Positions 42,290 through 55,040 of a DNA stretch of 64,000 nucleotides are shown here, piece by piece. Source of the stretch: Trileptium ribeirensis (lineage: Eukaryota > Nematoda > Enoplea > Enoplida > Thoracostomopsidae); contig JASANE010016076.1 in the NCBI GenBank assembly GCA_030248225.1, positions 1 through 64,000 on the forward strand. Reading direction: 5' to 3'. The notes beneath the pieces were generated by a model, which worked only from the letters and a program-made list of their open reading frames with translations, was not told where the DNA came from and searched no databases. Numbering within the stretch: the first letter of the stretch is position 1; each line of letters opens with the position of its first letter. A program made the translations under genes and the position numbers.

Positions 42290-45200
42290 GTCCTATTTGC
42301 AAATTTTTTTATCCTAGTATATATAATTTTGTTGGCTTCACAATGGTCCATACGTGGTTTTTTTCAAAATGGACATTTGGTCTGATTAGAGATTTCTGGG
42401 TCTAGAGCAGTGTATACATACACAAATAATAAAGACAATATTTACAGGTTTATACATACATACGTATATCTATCATATACATTTCAAAGCGCGGACAATT
42501 TTTGCAGTTTTAAACAAAACTATGGGGGAAAAGTGGGAAAATTATTGGATTAATAATGTTTACTTCAACATATGACCTTGTCAAAATGTTGGTTGAAAAC
42601 AAAATATACGATAGAATTGCATATACTGGGTCCTGCTTGGGTCTGATTGACAAATGTCTGGGCCTGTTTGGAAAATTTTGAGTCTGGACCCACTCGTGGA
42701 CCCAAAAATGCCTATAGATAATTTTAAGGTCTCGCTATGTTTAACAAGTTACATTTCTTATATATTCGTTTTAGAGCAAGTTTGCAACTTGTTACTACTT
42801 ATTTGAGTTAGTGCAGCGTATTTTTTTCAGCCACGTTGCGTTTTTACTATTTGTTTCTTTCCAGTCCCAAGACGATTCGGACCCGGTGTTACCCGAAGTT
42901 CTTCCTGCAGTAGAGCTGTATTCATGCACTATACTAGCATCTGCCTGATTCTGTTGTCTAGACAGCCTATATGTTATTTGGAAATAAATATTTAAGTCTT
43001 TTGGAAGAGCATGTTCATTTCCTGAAATTCGTTACATTAAGATATTGAAGTTCAAAATTTCTGTTTTTTTGCACAGTGCTTAAATTTTAAGATTTCTGTG
43101 GTCATGTTGTTTTATTTAGAAGCAGTAAAATAACAGACAGACTGGCAATAACATCGGCGTAAGCAAGTGTTGTCCAAGGATTTTAGATCATGTCTAAAGA
43201 TTTTAATTCTTCATCTGTTGTCAGAATTATAAGTTTTTAACGCACAATCAAATTCTTCGAAGGAATTGCATGTAATCAAAATTTTACTGTCTGACAATTG
43301 AAGCGCAGCGAGGGGAGTTTCCACGGATGTGTTATATATGGAGAACATCGTGAGAATTTCTTTTTTGTGTATCACTGTCATTCATAACTCATTTCCAGAT
43401 AGACGGATTTCGACCATTTTTGTTCGATAGCAAAAGTGAAGGCGATGTGTCAAAAGTGAAGGCGATGTGTCCTTTAGCTGAACGCGCACTGCTCCGACCC
43501 CATCTTTCCGGGTCAAATGGCAAAAGACCAGGTTTTTAAGGGTTCTTTGCCAAATCTGTCTGTACGGGTAATAGTCTTTCGTAGCCCGTCTCCTGCGACA
43601 CAAACTTCGCCTTCGCATCGATCGCACAATGCAGAATCGGCTCATCGAAATCTACAACTTTGTTCAATACCTTTTTGTGGGAGTGGGACAACTCCCCGGG
43701 CCGCTGTAGGCCCGAATACTTATGATTCATCGACCCTTTGCCAGAAATAATTATTTTGCAAATTTCGTCCTGTTATTGCTTTTCTTAACTCTCAGTGAGT
43801 GCGTATCAGGTTATAAAACACGGGATACGATGGTTTTGTTATCTAGAGTCCAACCTGACTATATTATGCCCTTTCTTCGGGTTTCAAGGTTTTTTGTTCG
43901 ACTAACCCGACTTCAAAAAATATTCCAGTGCCTTTTCATTTGTCTGATTATCTATTTGGTGCAGGGCATCAAGAATTGCCTACATATAAGTATTTATTAA
44001 TGCTGAATGCAATGATTTGGCTATCTAGTGATCACGGTGCATATTTTATTGGTTTTCAATGGGTGTATGTCAATGGACCCGATTTCCAGAATATATATTC
44101 TGTGTTCAATTGTTTGGTTACGTATTGGGTACAGGTCATAAAGAATTATTGTCTATATAGGTTTTCCGGCAGGCTGAATACCATGGTTTGGTCATCTAGT
44201 CACCAGCACAAATACTTGATGCGTTGTTAGTTGTTTTCGGTAGGTTTAGTGCCGACGAATTTTTAGGGATTTCAATGGATTCTTTGTTCAAGAGGTTTTA
44301 GGATTAAATATTCGTCAAACACACGCTGTTTCAGATGATTAAACAAAATAACTTAAAAATGAAGCATCGCTCGAACCGGTTCAACCTTGCTTGCGAGTTA
44401 CTAATACTTATGTTATAATAAAGGTAATATATGGGTGGTATTGAATGTGGAAGCTATTTTTTGGTCCACGGTGGGTCTGGACCCAAATATTTTTACGTGG
44501 ACCCAAAAAATTTTTGCTGGAACCAGGGCAGTTTCGGTTTTGGAGCCATAGAATTTGCAAATAAATTCTATTACAAATCGCAGGCTTTTAGCCGTTCGTG
44601 CCTATATGTGTACATAGTTGCTTACTGCTGGTTTCATGGATGGCTGTCGGCCTTTATCCTGGCTTGGGACAGGCAGACAATAATTTATGTATTTGTAATA
44701 ATGTCAAGTTGCGTTTCGTAATTACGTTTCTTTATTGTGTAAAAACTCGTTAAATTCTCGAGCCAAAAATTGTAAATCTGGACACAGAGTTTAAGGTCTG
44801 GACCAAAAAAATTTGCTGGACCCAGGGTCCGTTTTGAAAAAACCCTGGTGGAAGTTTGCATTATGACTGGGCTTGCTCTTATCTTTGTGCGTCCTGGATA
44901 ATCCGAATCAAAATCTAACAAGATGGGACTTTCAGGCGTAGGGGCGATAGTAAGGGCGATCGCCACCTCATAATGGAAAGGCCAGTTATGTCATGTTTTA
45001 CCACATTTTTTAAATGCTACGAATCAATGCTCTTACCCCCACCGGAGCCAAATACCTACTCGAAATGTTTTAATTCAATTTTTTGTTTTGTAATTTATTG
45101 TGCGAACATTTCGTTTTGTCTTTGATATCTTAAATTATTGTCAATTTGAGGCTTCGGGTCGCTTCTGCGATCATTCGGAAATAATTGCAGTAAGTCAACA

Positions 45201-46680
45201 AATCAAGATGCTTGTCGTGACCTAAGCGGACGGCGCCTAAAGGATATAAACGAGGAAAAGAAGTGAGCAATCGCGTTGTAATTAAAGTATAGAAGAAAGT
45301 TCAAATCGAACTATATATAATCTGTCTACCATTTTGCGTCAGTACATGGTTGTTCTATAATGATGGTAAGTGAGAACAACTGTGGCGTGTGCTTATTTAG
45401 ATGTTATTCTCATTGATCGCCGTATGGCATAAATTTTGTATTAGACCTTGTTAATTGAAAACGTCTCTGGCAAATATACAGTCACGGACAGAATTACCTG
45501 CGCAAAAAACGCAAGCGCACGCACGTGAATGTGTTTAAACGGGTTTGCGTGCACGTTCCTTCAAGCGCATTTACGTGTGTGCGCGTTTCTACGGGTTTGT
45601 ACGACTGTGTTTAAACGCATTCGGGTACGTGCGCATGTGAGTGTGTACTTATTTTGTTTGCGACAGTATATCGGTAGTGTTTTTAAGGGTGAGAATGCGC
45701 CTTAACTTTCAGGCTGTTATCGGCGTAGCTCATATTTAAATTGTTTTGTTTTCGTTTACCTAATTTATACAACCCGTAACTGGTCTCCTTTTGCTGAAAC
45801 AAAAAGCTTGGCCCGACTATTGTGCCAAAAAGTGAACTTACCTCGACTCTTCTAGAAAAAACTTTTTTTGCATCACCACCGCCAGGGTAACGATATTTGG
45901 CAGTGAACAAGCGTGGTGACCTGATTAACTGGAGTCCTGTCAGCCGAGCATAAAAGCTCAATTCTCACCACAAGCTGCTTTTATCACAATAATACTGGTA
46001 TGCTGGGGACAGTCGCTGTTCTCACTGCAAAGTGCGCGTAACTAATAGTTACAGTTCCTTCGCGCAGACGGAAAAGTTCAGGCAACCGCATTGAATGTAA
46101 ATATGACCGGCTAATAGTTCACAGCATTTGCGTCTGCACATTAAGCTGACTACCAAAATTATACCTGGGTCCCCAAATTTGGAACAGAATGAGCAGAAAG
46201 TGCCTAAGGCCGTTCTCCCCAGTTAATCCAGGTGTGGGAAACACTAGAGTCAAAAATCATAAAATGCGTATGGCAATCGTATGCAACTGTGCTTGTATAA
46301 AAGGAAAAACTTTTGGGACGACAGAACGAAATTTGGGGGATTTTTTAATGGGAAAATTAGCACAATGTTTTAAAATATCGATGCGATTTAAACATTTTTA
46401 GCCTCACAGGAAGATACCTCTAATAACGGAATACCGGAAACTTAAATTTCAGTAGTAACATGTTTCAAGTAAATGTACAGTCTGCCAAAAATAAGTGCAA
46501 TCGAAATCGATCGAAATTTAATTTAATTGAAAATAATAGAATTTTACACTTTTGAATTTTATCAAACTCCGCCAAAATCGAAGTCGGTCGAAATTTCAAT
46601 CGATTATTTTGCTTTTATTATTGGTCATGACTGTATTATCTTAGTGCTCATTTTTTGTTGCATAGCAGGTAGCACTTGGA
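42290..46680. other. Mostly non-coding DNA
   Basis: No gene is supported. A possible exon lies after TTTCTTTCCAG at 42,863, reading about 27 codons to a stop, but in a phase that does not join the SDE2-like exon. TCTGGACCCAAAAA-type short motifs recur near 42,700, 44,455 and 44,790. A 22-base unit is tandemly doubled at 43,432-43,472. Alternating GTGCGC-rich sequence lies at 45,500-45,640. Confidence 0.35.
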
Positions 46681-46689
46681 AAGCACTTA

Positions 46690-47290
46690 TCGCATGTATG
46701 TGTAACAGATCCATACTGGATCGTTACGAGATAGGTTAATCCTGGCCAGAGTCTAATGGCCAAGATTTATGAATTTGTCCACGTACGTTTTCTCCCCGAA
46801 ATCGACCCCCTGGGACACAAAGCTACCCGCTCGCCCTCATATGTACATATGTAAGCTCTCAACATATAGGTAATCGGAACAAATCAGAAATCACCATATT
46901 TATATATATAAGTAATCGGAATAAATCTGGAATCATTAGGCCCGAAGTCTCGCTATGCAATTATATGTATTTCCAATATCTCGGTTTGCACCGCCGACGT
47001 TTCAATGATCAGAATGGGTATTTTAACTATTTCAGGAATGGATAATTATTGTTGATATCTGTCGCATAATGTACAGTTCATATTACCATAAAGGCACTGT
47101 TTGCCATATTTGGTTTAAATACTATTGTTATTTCGTTATTGTTCGTTTGTCCATAAAAGCGCCCTTGATATGATTATTATGTATCGTTGTAACATGAATT
47201 GATTAACCGTTATGTACCTGTTAATACCATTATCCTCGTATATATTTATATGTATATATATGTGTAACAGATCCCTACGGATCGTTACGA
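46690..47290. repeat. Repeated TGTAACAGATCC...GATCGTTACGAG segment
   Basis: The 45-base segment TGTGTAACAGATCC, (C)TA-GGATCGTTACGAG, followed by an AATCCTG-CCA-AG-CTAATGG stretch, occurs near 46,697 and again at 47,261, where it leads into the minisatellite. Confidence 0.6.
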
Positions 47291-47690
47291 GGTGGATAAT
47301 CCTGACCACAGCCTAATGGCAAACTTTTATCGAAAACCCATAATCTTGACCACACCCCAATGGTCAACATTTACGAAAATCCTGACCACACCCCAATGGT
47401 TAACATTTTTTCGAACCAAAATAAATCTGACCACAGTGCAATGGGCAACATTTTTTCGACCACCAATAATTATGTCCACAGTGTAATGGACAACATTTTT
47501 CCAAGTACCAAAAAATCATGTCCACAGTATAATGGACAACATTTTTCCGAATACCAAAAAATCCTGTCCACAGTGTAATGGACAACATTTTTCCAAGTAT
47601 CAAAAAAAATCCCGTCAATTGTCTAATGGTCAACATTTAGTCGAGTTCCCCAATAATTATGACCACGTGTATAGTGGCCAACATCTCCGA
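47280..47690. repeat. Minisatellite, 46-base units with CCACAGTGTAATGGACAAC
   Basis: Nine units start at about 47,292, 47,345, 47,386, 47,430, 47,476, 47,520, 47,568, 47,614 and 47,660. The central three are nearly identical, outer ones degenerate. Open frames across it on both strands are by-products. Confidence 0.85.
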
Positions 47691-48551
47691 AGTTTGTCAC
47701 CAGAGTCTCCCCAACCTGGAACACCCGACGGGAATAGGCCAAAAGGGGATGGAACCCACCCTTGCCCAACGATACGTACAATTGTGTAAGCAGACTCAAT
47801 TGATCGCAAGCAAATATATATAAACCGAGTTTCTCTATGTACACCCGTCGACCATGAAAGCCCTGTTGTCACCTCCTATATAGATCGCCTAACTGGCACA
47901 AACCCTGAACCACGATATATACGTAAACCAGTACGTGAAACAACTCGCAAGATCAATATGGTTATGTAAGTACGAAAGTACAACAAATAAGAAATTATCA
48001 GATATATACGTAAATAATTGAGACAGAACCGAGATCAAGGTATATACGTAAGTAATTGGAACAAGCTCAATAGCCTCAGGTATATGTACGTAGGTAAACG
48101 GAATGATCAGATTCAGAGAGTCCCGCTGTGTAATCGACTCGCAATTTCGGTATTTCGGCCTGCACCGCCGACATTGTTTTTGATCAAGATGGGTATCGCT
48201 ATTGCTATTTCAGGGATGGATAATCGTTAAGGGATTGTAACCGTATATGCAGATATTTGTATCCATCTATTGTGGTGCCACAAAGGCACGTTTTGATATG
48301 CGTATACATATTGGCATATGCATGATTTTTATATCGTATCATTGGTCATAAAGGCATCACTGATCTATGTATTTGAACTACGTACCATAATTGTTGTTCC
48401 TGTTATACTTTTGATGGCCATAAAGGCACGTTTTCGCTGTATACTACCATAATCGTACCATATGATTGTGTACCGTGGAATCGATGTTTATTTATATATA
48501 TTTTCAAGTACAAGATCCAGCCGATTAATTGGGACATAAATTGGGAACCAG

Positions 48552-48553
<2 letters not shown>

Positions 48554-48603
<50 letters not shown>
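48554..48603. repeat. TA dinucleotide microsatellite
   Basis: About 25 uninterrupted TA units, followed by CTATATATATC. Confidence 0.97.
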
Positions 48604-48605
<2 letters not shown>

Positions 48606-48901
48606 ATATATATCTGTGATATGATTATTCATACCGTTCATTGTAATTGTACGAGGCCATAAAAGCGCCGCCCTATTATTGTTGTTGTATACCGTTGCAC
48701 TTGCACTTGCGCGTGGATTTTGGATAAAAGCGCCTGGATTTGATAATGATTTTATGTACCATGTTTGTCGTATTTTGTTGTAATTTTTGTGGTTTTTAGG
48801 CTGGAAGTACGATCCATAGAGCGTAACGTATTTGACATGTTTTAGAAGGAATTTTAGGAGTTTTCGCGCATGCAAAGTGATATTTCATAGGTCCAGAACG
48901 T

Positions 48902-49267
48902 GAGTATGGCGAGCCCTTGCCATACTCGACTTGCAGAGGATTTTAGGACGGTACGACTCCCCCGCTGAACCCAGTATAAAAATATAGGTAGGAAGCGCCC
49001 TACCCAGAAGGGTAGGACCACGAAATTAATCACAAATCGTTATTGAAAAGACTGGCCGTGACGGATACCCGTCACGACCGTCCTCACGAATGAGGACCGC
49101 GAGAAGGTGACTGTTCGCCCGAGAGCGAACAGAAATTGAGAGAGTTCCCTGAAATTCTTAAGTGAAACTGCCCGTTATCAAGTTTACCAGTGTTGGAGTT
49201 TCAAAAGCACACTGCTAATTGGCGATGATAAATGAAATATTGACTACCAGCGTTCAATTTCGCTGGT
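48902..49267. repeat. Hairpin group of unit 1 (six perfect stems)
   Basis: GAGTATGGC/GCCATACTC (48,902-48,927), CCTACCC/GGGTAGG (48,999-49,016), CGTGACGG/CCGTCACG (49,057-49,076), GTCCTC/GAGGAC (49,080-49,097), CTGTTCGC/GCGAACAG (49,111-49,132) and ACCAGCG/CGCTGGT (49,246-49,267) are all perfect, with loops of 4-8 bases. GGTAGG at about 48,987 can alternatively pair with CCTACC. Confidence 0.8.
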
Positions 49268-50579
49268 CGTGATAAGAAAAGAAAATGTAAAATTTAGGAA
49301 AATTTGGTGTCGAAAATATCGGCTCCGGTCCATAACTCCGGAACCGTTGGGAATTCCGAAATTTCGCACTTAACATTTATTACAGATAATTTTACGGTCT
49401 TTCGAATGAGACCGGTTTCGTGGAAATCCGACCCGGATCCACGGACTTAGGGACAAATCAATATATACGAAGCCGGTAGAATACGTTTAGTCAAATAATT
49501 CCACGAATTTTAGTCATAAAACTATAGGCGTAGTATCATTGGAATCTCCAGGCCCGCGGCTTTAATTTGAGCCCGGACGGGTTTAGCTGCGCCCACTTTT
49601 AGATACGTGTTTTGTTTACATAAGTCGCGTCATCTTCTGAAAGCCTCCAAGTACACGGAGTTTATATACGGATGCTTAATACTAAACTGGAATGTTAATA
49701 TTAAATTTGTAGTAGATCGATGAAGTTACTCTTATCAGTGTCGTTTTATATGAAGCTAATATGAATCTTATAGGGACTTTAAATTTGATACCGACGGCCA
49801 GTATTTGCAGTTACACTTTGTCAACGATCGGACAACTCAGTCCATATTAAGCTAACAGCTTTGATATAAGCTTCAAGTACCGAGTTATATTTGTCTCAAA
49901 TAAACAATTAATTAAAGTACTCATCATTTATTGTTAACTCTATATGAAGTTTCTTATCTGCGAGCCGGCAACTTTTATAGGGATTTAATATGAAGTTGAT
50001 GCCATATTTGCTAGTATGGTCTGAACACTTGTGTCTTCCCGTGCATATTAGTACAACTTTTGTATTGAGTTTTGAAGTTTGAAGTTAGCTTGTTACTTGG
50101 CCGGTTCGCTGTGTTGTAGGCCGCTGAACAAACAGACTTGACCCTGTCAAGCTGAAACGCGTTAATGTTAACTTGCTGTTAGTTGCCTGAGTACTACACG
50201 GTTTCTTGTTAAATAAATGTAGTTTAATATGAAGTTTAGCAGCAACTTCTAGAAAATTAGTAGCTTGTGGTATGAAACTTAAACTGTAAATGGTTGTTTA
50301 TGTAGGCACTTCCAGAAAAGTTAGAGTATATTTGAATTAGTTAGGAGCTTTGTATTAATTTAAAAGAAGTTTCATATAAAATTTATATAAACAAAGTCGT
50401 AAATCATAGAAATTAAGTAAGATTTTATATTAAAATCGGACCAAAATTGCCGAAAATATGATCGGAATTTGGCCGATAAGACTGTTTGTTTAATTGGACA
50501 ATATTAAATCAGAAAATCGGCCAAAAGTGCTGAATAAGCACTTTAACGGTCACCAAATTCAAAAATTTAAAATTTCAAA

Positions 50580-50830
50580 TTTTAGTATAAAAGCAGAGTC
50601 GCAAAGACTGCAGCGTTCAGTACGACTTCGGCAGCGCAGAGTTCGGTCGTTTTGCAGACCGACTCTGACGCTTTCTACAGTATCATTGTTTCTCGCATCG
50701 AGTGTCTTTATTTTCTATTGGTTTTCTGGTTTCTCCGTTGTGGCTTGCGAGTGGACGAGGAAGCGATGGACGCCGACGGACAGGAATCGAACCCGTAAGT
50801 ATGGACAGGGAGGTGAAGAGGCGTAACTAA
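50580..50830 (+). promoter_or_regulatory. LTR-like promoter-leader module E
   Basis: TATAAAAGC at 50,586, a GACTGCAGCG start region, a leader with GTTTCTC and GGACGCCGACGGACAGGAATC, and a strong donor GTAAGT at 50,795-50,800. It parallels modules A and C (TATA, about 200-base leader, GTAAGT). The corresponding part of unit 2 is missing at the junction near 57,955-58,010. Confidence 0.45.
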
Positions 50831-51539
50831 GTATCAATAATGTTAGGTTAATAGGAGTCTGAGACTCGACAGTTAGATTGTAGGAAGAATACCGTAGCGA
50901 CCAGCTTTAGAGTACCACAGTAACCTCCCCTGTCCATACTTTGCTTTACATGATAGCCTTGCCCGTCCTAGCTTATCCCGCAGACACATGGCCGTAGTCA
51001 GCCACGCTCACAAGTATTTGGTTAGCCGGAGTCTTACTGAACCTCCCTCGGTCATTGAGTTCGGACACACGCGAACGCGACACTCGCGTTGAGACTCATT
51101 TTGCATGATTCCCTGAGTCGAGTTAGGAGCAAGGAAAATTTTTCCTGAGCTGACCGAGGTTAAACAAACCTTTTACATGAAAGCATTTTGGTTAAACAAG
51201 ACGTATCAATCAGTACTCCGAATCATACACACACCTGCGCGTCGTATGTAGGACTTATCGAAGTTCGTTTTCAGGATTTTATGCGCTTTACAATTTCCTT
51301 GGACGAGAGTTCGTCCTCTGGTTTTTGGCTGTGTTACTAGGAATTCACTAATATTTTGCATCGATTTACGCTAGGACCTCGTGTAAGCCCCGTTAATAAG
51401 ACAATGGTATTATCGGCAATGTCCGCCTGCTAAAATATCATGTTGGAACTTAAATAGGCGTACTGATCCAACATTCCGTGAGCGAGACGGCTCACTTCAA
51501 TTGAAAATTTTGACATTTCTCGAGAACTTCCTCAGCAAT

Positions 51540-52170
51540 TCGGTTAAAATTTTACTCGGATCTCTAGACGGACCCGAGCTATCGATTGAGTACCTAAACT
51601 GCTCAAAGATCACGTCGGAACGAGAAACCCGACGGCCTTGAAGAGGCCTAACCTAGCCCGAACAGGAAAGTTGGAATATCTTAGGAGCTACTCCAGGAAC
51701 TTTACTTAATTTTTGGCAGTTTCTTCGTAGTATTGCCCACTAACGAATAGGACTACAAAACACATCGATTCTGAATTGGGACACTAAACCCGATGGCCTT
51801 GAAAAGGCCTAACCCCAACAAAATGTAAAATTAAGATTAAAATCGAAATATTTCAAGTTTTCCTCTAGGAATTTTGCTGAAACCTTGGCAGTTTATTCGT
51901 GATAATGTCTATCCGTAAATAGGATTCTAAAACTCGTCGATTTCGCCTTAGAAATATAAACCCGACGGCCTCCAAGTGGCCTAACGCCTCTAAAACTGTA
52001 GGTTCCTGATGGAAATTAAAATATCTCAAGATTCTCTTCAGGAATCTTGGTGAAAGTCTCGCAGTTTCTTCGTAGGCATGTTTACTTTCGAATGCAATCA
52101 CAAGATGCAACTTCGTTATGCTAGAATTATAAACCCGATGGCCCGATAGTGGTCTGCTTTTACCCGAACT
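51540..52170. repeat. Four tandem 160-173 base repeats, each with a GGCC hairpin
   Basis: Units are phased by GGCCTTGAAGAGGCC (51,634), GGCCTTGAAAAGGCC (51,795), GGCCTCCAAGTGGCC (51,967) and a weaker GGCCCGATAGTGGTC (52,140). Each unit also has a CAGGAATTTT-GCTGAA-TTGGCAGTTTCTTCGTAG segment. One unit remains recognisable in the second copy at 58,480-58,605. Confidence 0.75.
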
Positions 52171-52435
52171 TTACACATTAATAACTTGACATCCGTTCCA
52201 GGAATTTTAACGATTTTTCTCGTGTACATAGAGGCCCGCTAGGCCTTTCATTTAAGCTATTGAGCACGGCAAAGCCGCCCGTTCAAAAGTTATAAGCCAT
52301 TTAAATCCGACCCGCACGACCGTTGCTCGGATTGCAGTTCATATTTCATAACTCAGACTGTTTTCGCAAGTCTGTTTCGGTCTTGTTTTTACACGTCTTT
52401 TAGCTGAGGAAAGGGAAATATTAATTTCCCCAGCG

Positions 52436-52840
52436 TTGATAAGTTACCTTACCAACGAAAATACTTTAAAACTCAAGGTTATCGAAGTCGCGAAATGCGA
52501 CGCCGAATCGATCGGGCATTGGCCCGACCGACCAATTTTTGGGAGGGCCGTTGACCCGGTCCTAGAAAATCAATACGTAAGGTCGAGTTCAGTCCCCATG
52601 CAGAATTGCATTGAGAAGCATGGCCAAATTGAAAAGTTATTAGAAGTCGAAAGACTCCCTCAGACCTCAACGAAGCATACTCAGAGGTCAGCCCGAAAAT
52701 TGTGCACCAAACTATTTAAGGAGACAAATCGAGTAGGATTAAGCCAGAAACTTGGCTACGATCGTCCTAACAACCGGGGCCTCCGTATACTGCGTCGCTT
52801 CGTCGAGCAGAAATTACACGAAACATCAGTCAAATTTTAG
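52436..52840 (+). CDS. Hypothetical ORF, 134 residues, doubtful
   Basis: ATT/ATG-like start near 52,436 opens 134 codons of mixed composition, lysine/arginine rich at the end. It overlaps the GTCGC hairpin and is not preserved in the equivalent place of unit 2 (60,100-60,420). No family is recognised. It is probably fortuitous. Confidence 0.15.
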   Translation: MISYLTNENTLKLKVIEVAKCDAESIGHWPDRPIFGRAVDPVLENQYVRSSSVPMQNCIEKHGQIEKLLEVERLPQTSTKHTQRSARKLCTKLFKETNRVGLSQKLGYDRPNNRGLRILRRFVEQKLHETSVKF

Positions 52841-55040
52841 TACCAAATATAGCTCACGTTCGATCGTTTTTAAGTCAAAATAACGCAGGTTTTCGTATCA
52901 CGCGGGTAAGGATGATGGTTTCCGAGGCCTTACCGCTACTATTACTCGTTTCGGTTGAGATGATAGGTACAAGCCGCATGGTGAATTTGAACAATGCTTT
53001 GCATTAGGAAAAGCTCAAAATTCAGTCCCAAGCTCAGTCTACCGGGACCCCCTTAAGCTGTGCGAAAGGCAAGTCCGCCTAATCGTTCCTTTTCTCTGCT
53101 GTTGCCACTTGAGTTGGTGTATTCGAAGTATCTGTATTCGTACTGTCCTGGATCAAAGGCCGAGTATAATTATGGCCTCAAGGTTACAGAGTAATCGCAT
53201 AGGAAATAAATATCAAAGGTAGTCAGCCTATTTAAAAGTTCCCCTACAAATTTTACAAGGTCACTCTAAACCCGTATGTATGTATGCGAGTAGGAAAGAA
53301 AACTTTGTATCTCAGCACTGTCGCACCCTAGAATTTAGGAGTCGTACCGAGGAATATTTCATACGTTTGTCATGGTATCTTTAAACATTGCTGTATCCAT
53401 TGTTGTATTACGTTGTCATAGGTTAACCGCATCGCTACTAACTGCAAAAATAAGTAACCGATCATCATGTACCATAGTTTTGTGATTTGCATGAGCAAGA
53501 TGAAGTCTCGCAAACGTCCCGTTGCACGCTCACCCCGCATATCCCGCCTCGTTCCGCCTTTCGTTTACCTGAACCTATCTTTGTATCGGAGTACCCAATT
53601 CTGTTAGCAAGCATAGTACCGAGCCAATAGTTAGTTCGTTGGTGCCTTTATTATATCGATAACTAACCGTAGTCCCCACCGGTACTGATTTTATTATGAT
53701 CCACTGTTGTTTTTCATGAGTAAGGTAATCGCAGCTGTCATGAGATAAGGCTTCACAGTATATGCCGTGTTTTGACTCAGCTGTGTGAGTTCAGTGAAAA
53801 AGGCGATGACTCCGGTACCCTCCCCGATTGCAGCCCTGCTCATCGTGTACTAGTGTGCTCTAAAAAATTGACATAACGCCTATTGTATCTGCCCGTACAG
53901 TATGTATCTGTCAATGTACCCATAAGTTTTGTGCAACTCATCAATAAAAGCTCACTGAAAACCCGCATTGTACAAGTGTTTTGATGACCAGGAGTAGCGA
54001 TAGGAACTGAAGGCGTTTGAAATCCGTCATCCCAAATCGACGACCCACGTTCAGGTTTGACACGCGCATAGAAGAAGCAAACCTTAGCGTGACTCGCCGA
54101 TTATAACTAATGTAGAGGTGCGACTTACATATAGAAAATTTACAACTCACGCTAAGCACCCAAACTAGGAAATTTAGATACGCGCGGATCCGACGTTAAA
54201 CGTCTAGGGATTTGTCGGACCCTAGTGGGGCCACTGGCTAAAGTAAAATTAAAATAAATTGCCCATTTTTAGAAGGTGCGAAAGAATTTTATACTTCCCG
54301 GGTTCAAACATGGATAGGGAATAGTGGTACGGTCTCTTTGGCCTGTGAGCAGGTGACGGAGCCGACCTCCCTGGGGACCTCAAAGGTAGTACCTCGTAGA
54401 CTACGTGCGCAACCCGTCCGGCAGGATCAGAACACATCCTGTGAAGCGCTCCTGCGGCTTGCTAAGCTCCGTCATTTCTTGGGCCTGACTCGCGTGGGAA
54501 AAGACATTCGCGCAATTGAAACCCATCAGGTCCGCCCTTGAAGTCACGATAGCCGGGGTCGTATGGGCATTGCGTCTGGGAAGTGCGCAGTGCAGCAGCG
54601 TCACGTCGATGCTATTACATATGCTTGAATTGACAATATGAATACGTTGATCACGAATAGCGAGTTTGTTGCAATGGCTGTATATCCGTTCACCACGCCA
54701 TAGTCGTAACGATTTCATTGAATTGTTTTTGGACATAAAAGCGCCTATTTATGTACATAATTTCGTCGTACTTCTATACCATTTCTATGACTATCATATC
54801 TTGTTGTACCCTTGGCACTTGTACCTTGTATACGTTCATTTTGTTTTGGCTATAAAAGCGCCTATTCATATACATAATTTCGCTGTACCATTTCTATGAT
54901 TATTATACCTTGTTGTACCTTGAGTAATTGTAATTTTATGTACATGTCAGTGAGTAACTCGTTTTTGGTTAGGTCGAGATTTTAGAGGGAAGTTAACGAT
55001 TTTACGCATGGCAAATCTGTGTTTTTTAAGTAGGAACGCT

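Larger units (their letters stand above)
47090..48750 (+). repeat. Scattered CATAAAAGCGCC/CATAAAGGCAC modules
   Basis: The motif (G)(G/T)CCATAAA(A/G)GC(G/A)C recurs at about 47,090, 47,150, 48,280, 48,345, 48,420, 48,655 and 48,720, and again at 54,733 and 54,850 at the start of the second large unit. A GTACC or GTAACxT stretch usually lies 30-50 bases away. The motif resembles a TATA box but no transcripts are evidenced. Confidence 0.5.
48640..54640. repeat. Large hairpin-rich unit, copy 1
   Basis: About 6 kb in order: CATAAAAGCGCC motifs, six strong hairpins (48,902-49,267), a CGGAACCG-containing block (49,320-49,460), AT-rich DNA rich in ATATGAAGTT (49,640-50,450), a TATA-leader-donor module (50,586-50,800), 160-173 base tandem repeats (51,540-52,160), a second hairpin group (52,350-52,500), AT-rich DNA and a tail with GACGTTAAACGTC and GAGCAGGTGACGGAGCC blocks (54,190-54,470). 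The same order recurs from 54,700. The one long ORF (52,436-52,840, 134 residues) is not conserved in copy 2. Confidence 0.7.

Noticed and set aside
42863..42950. Second exon of the SDE2-like gene
   Set aside because: A good acceptor and short acidic frame exist, but the phase does not match the donor at 42,282 and the residues do not resemble the conserved SDE2 region.
43382..43730. Minus-strand ORFs near 43.4-43.7 kb
   Set aside because: Two frames overlap, neither has family features, and a 22-base duplication disrupts the region.
50760..50795. tRNA gene suggested by CAGGAATCGAACCC on the plus strand
   Set aside because: The complement has a T-arm-like GGGTTCGATTCC, but spacing to a CCA-like end is two bases too long and no anticodon arm is present.
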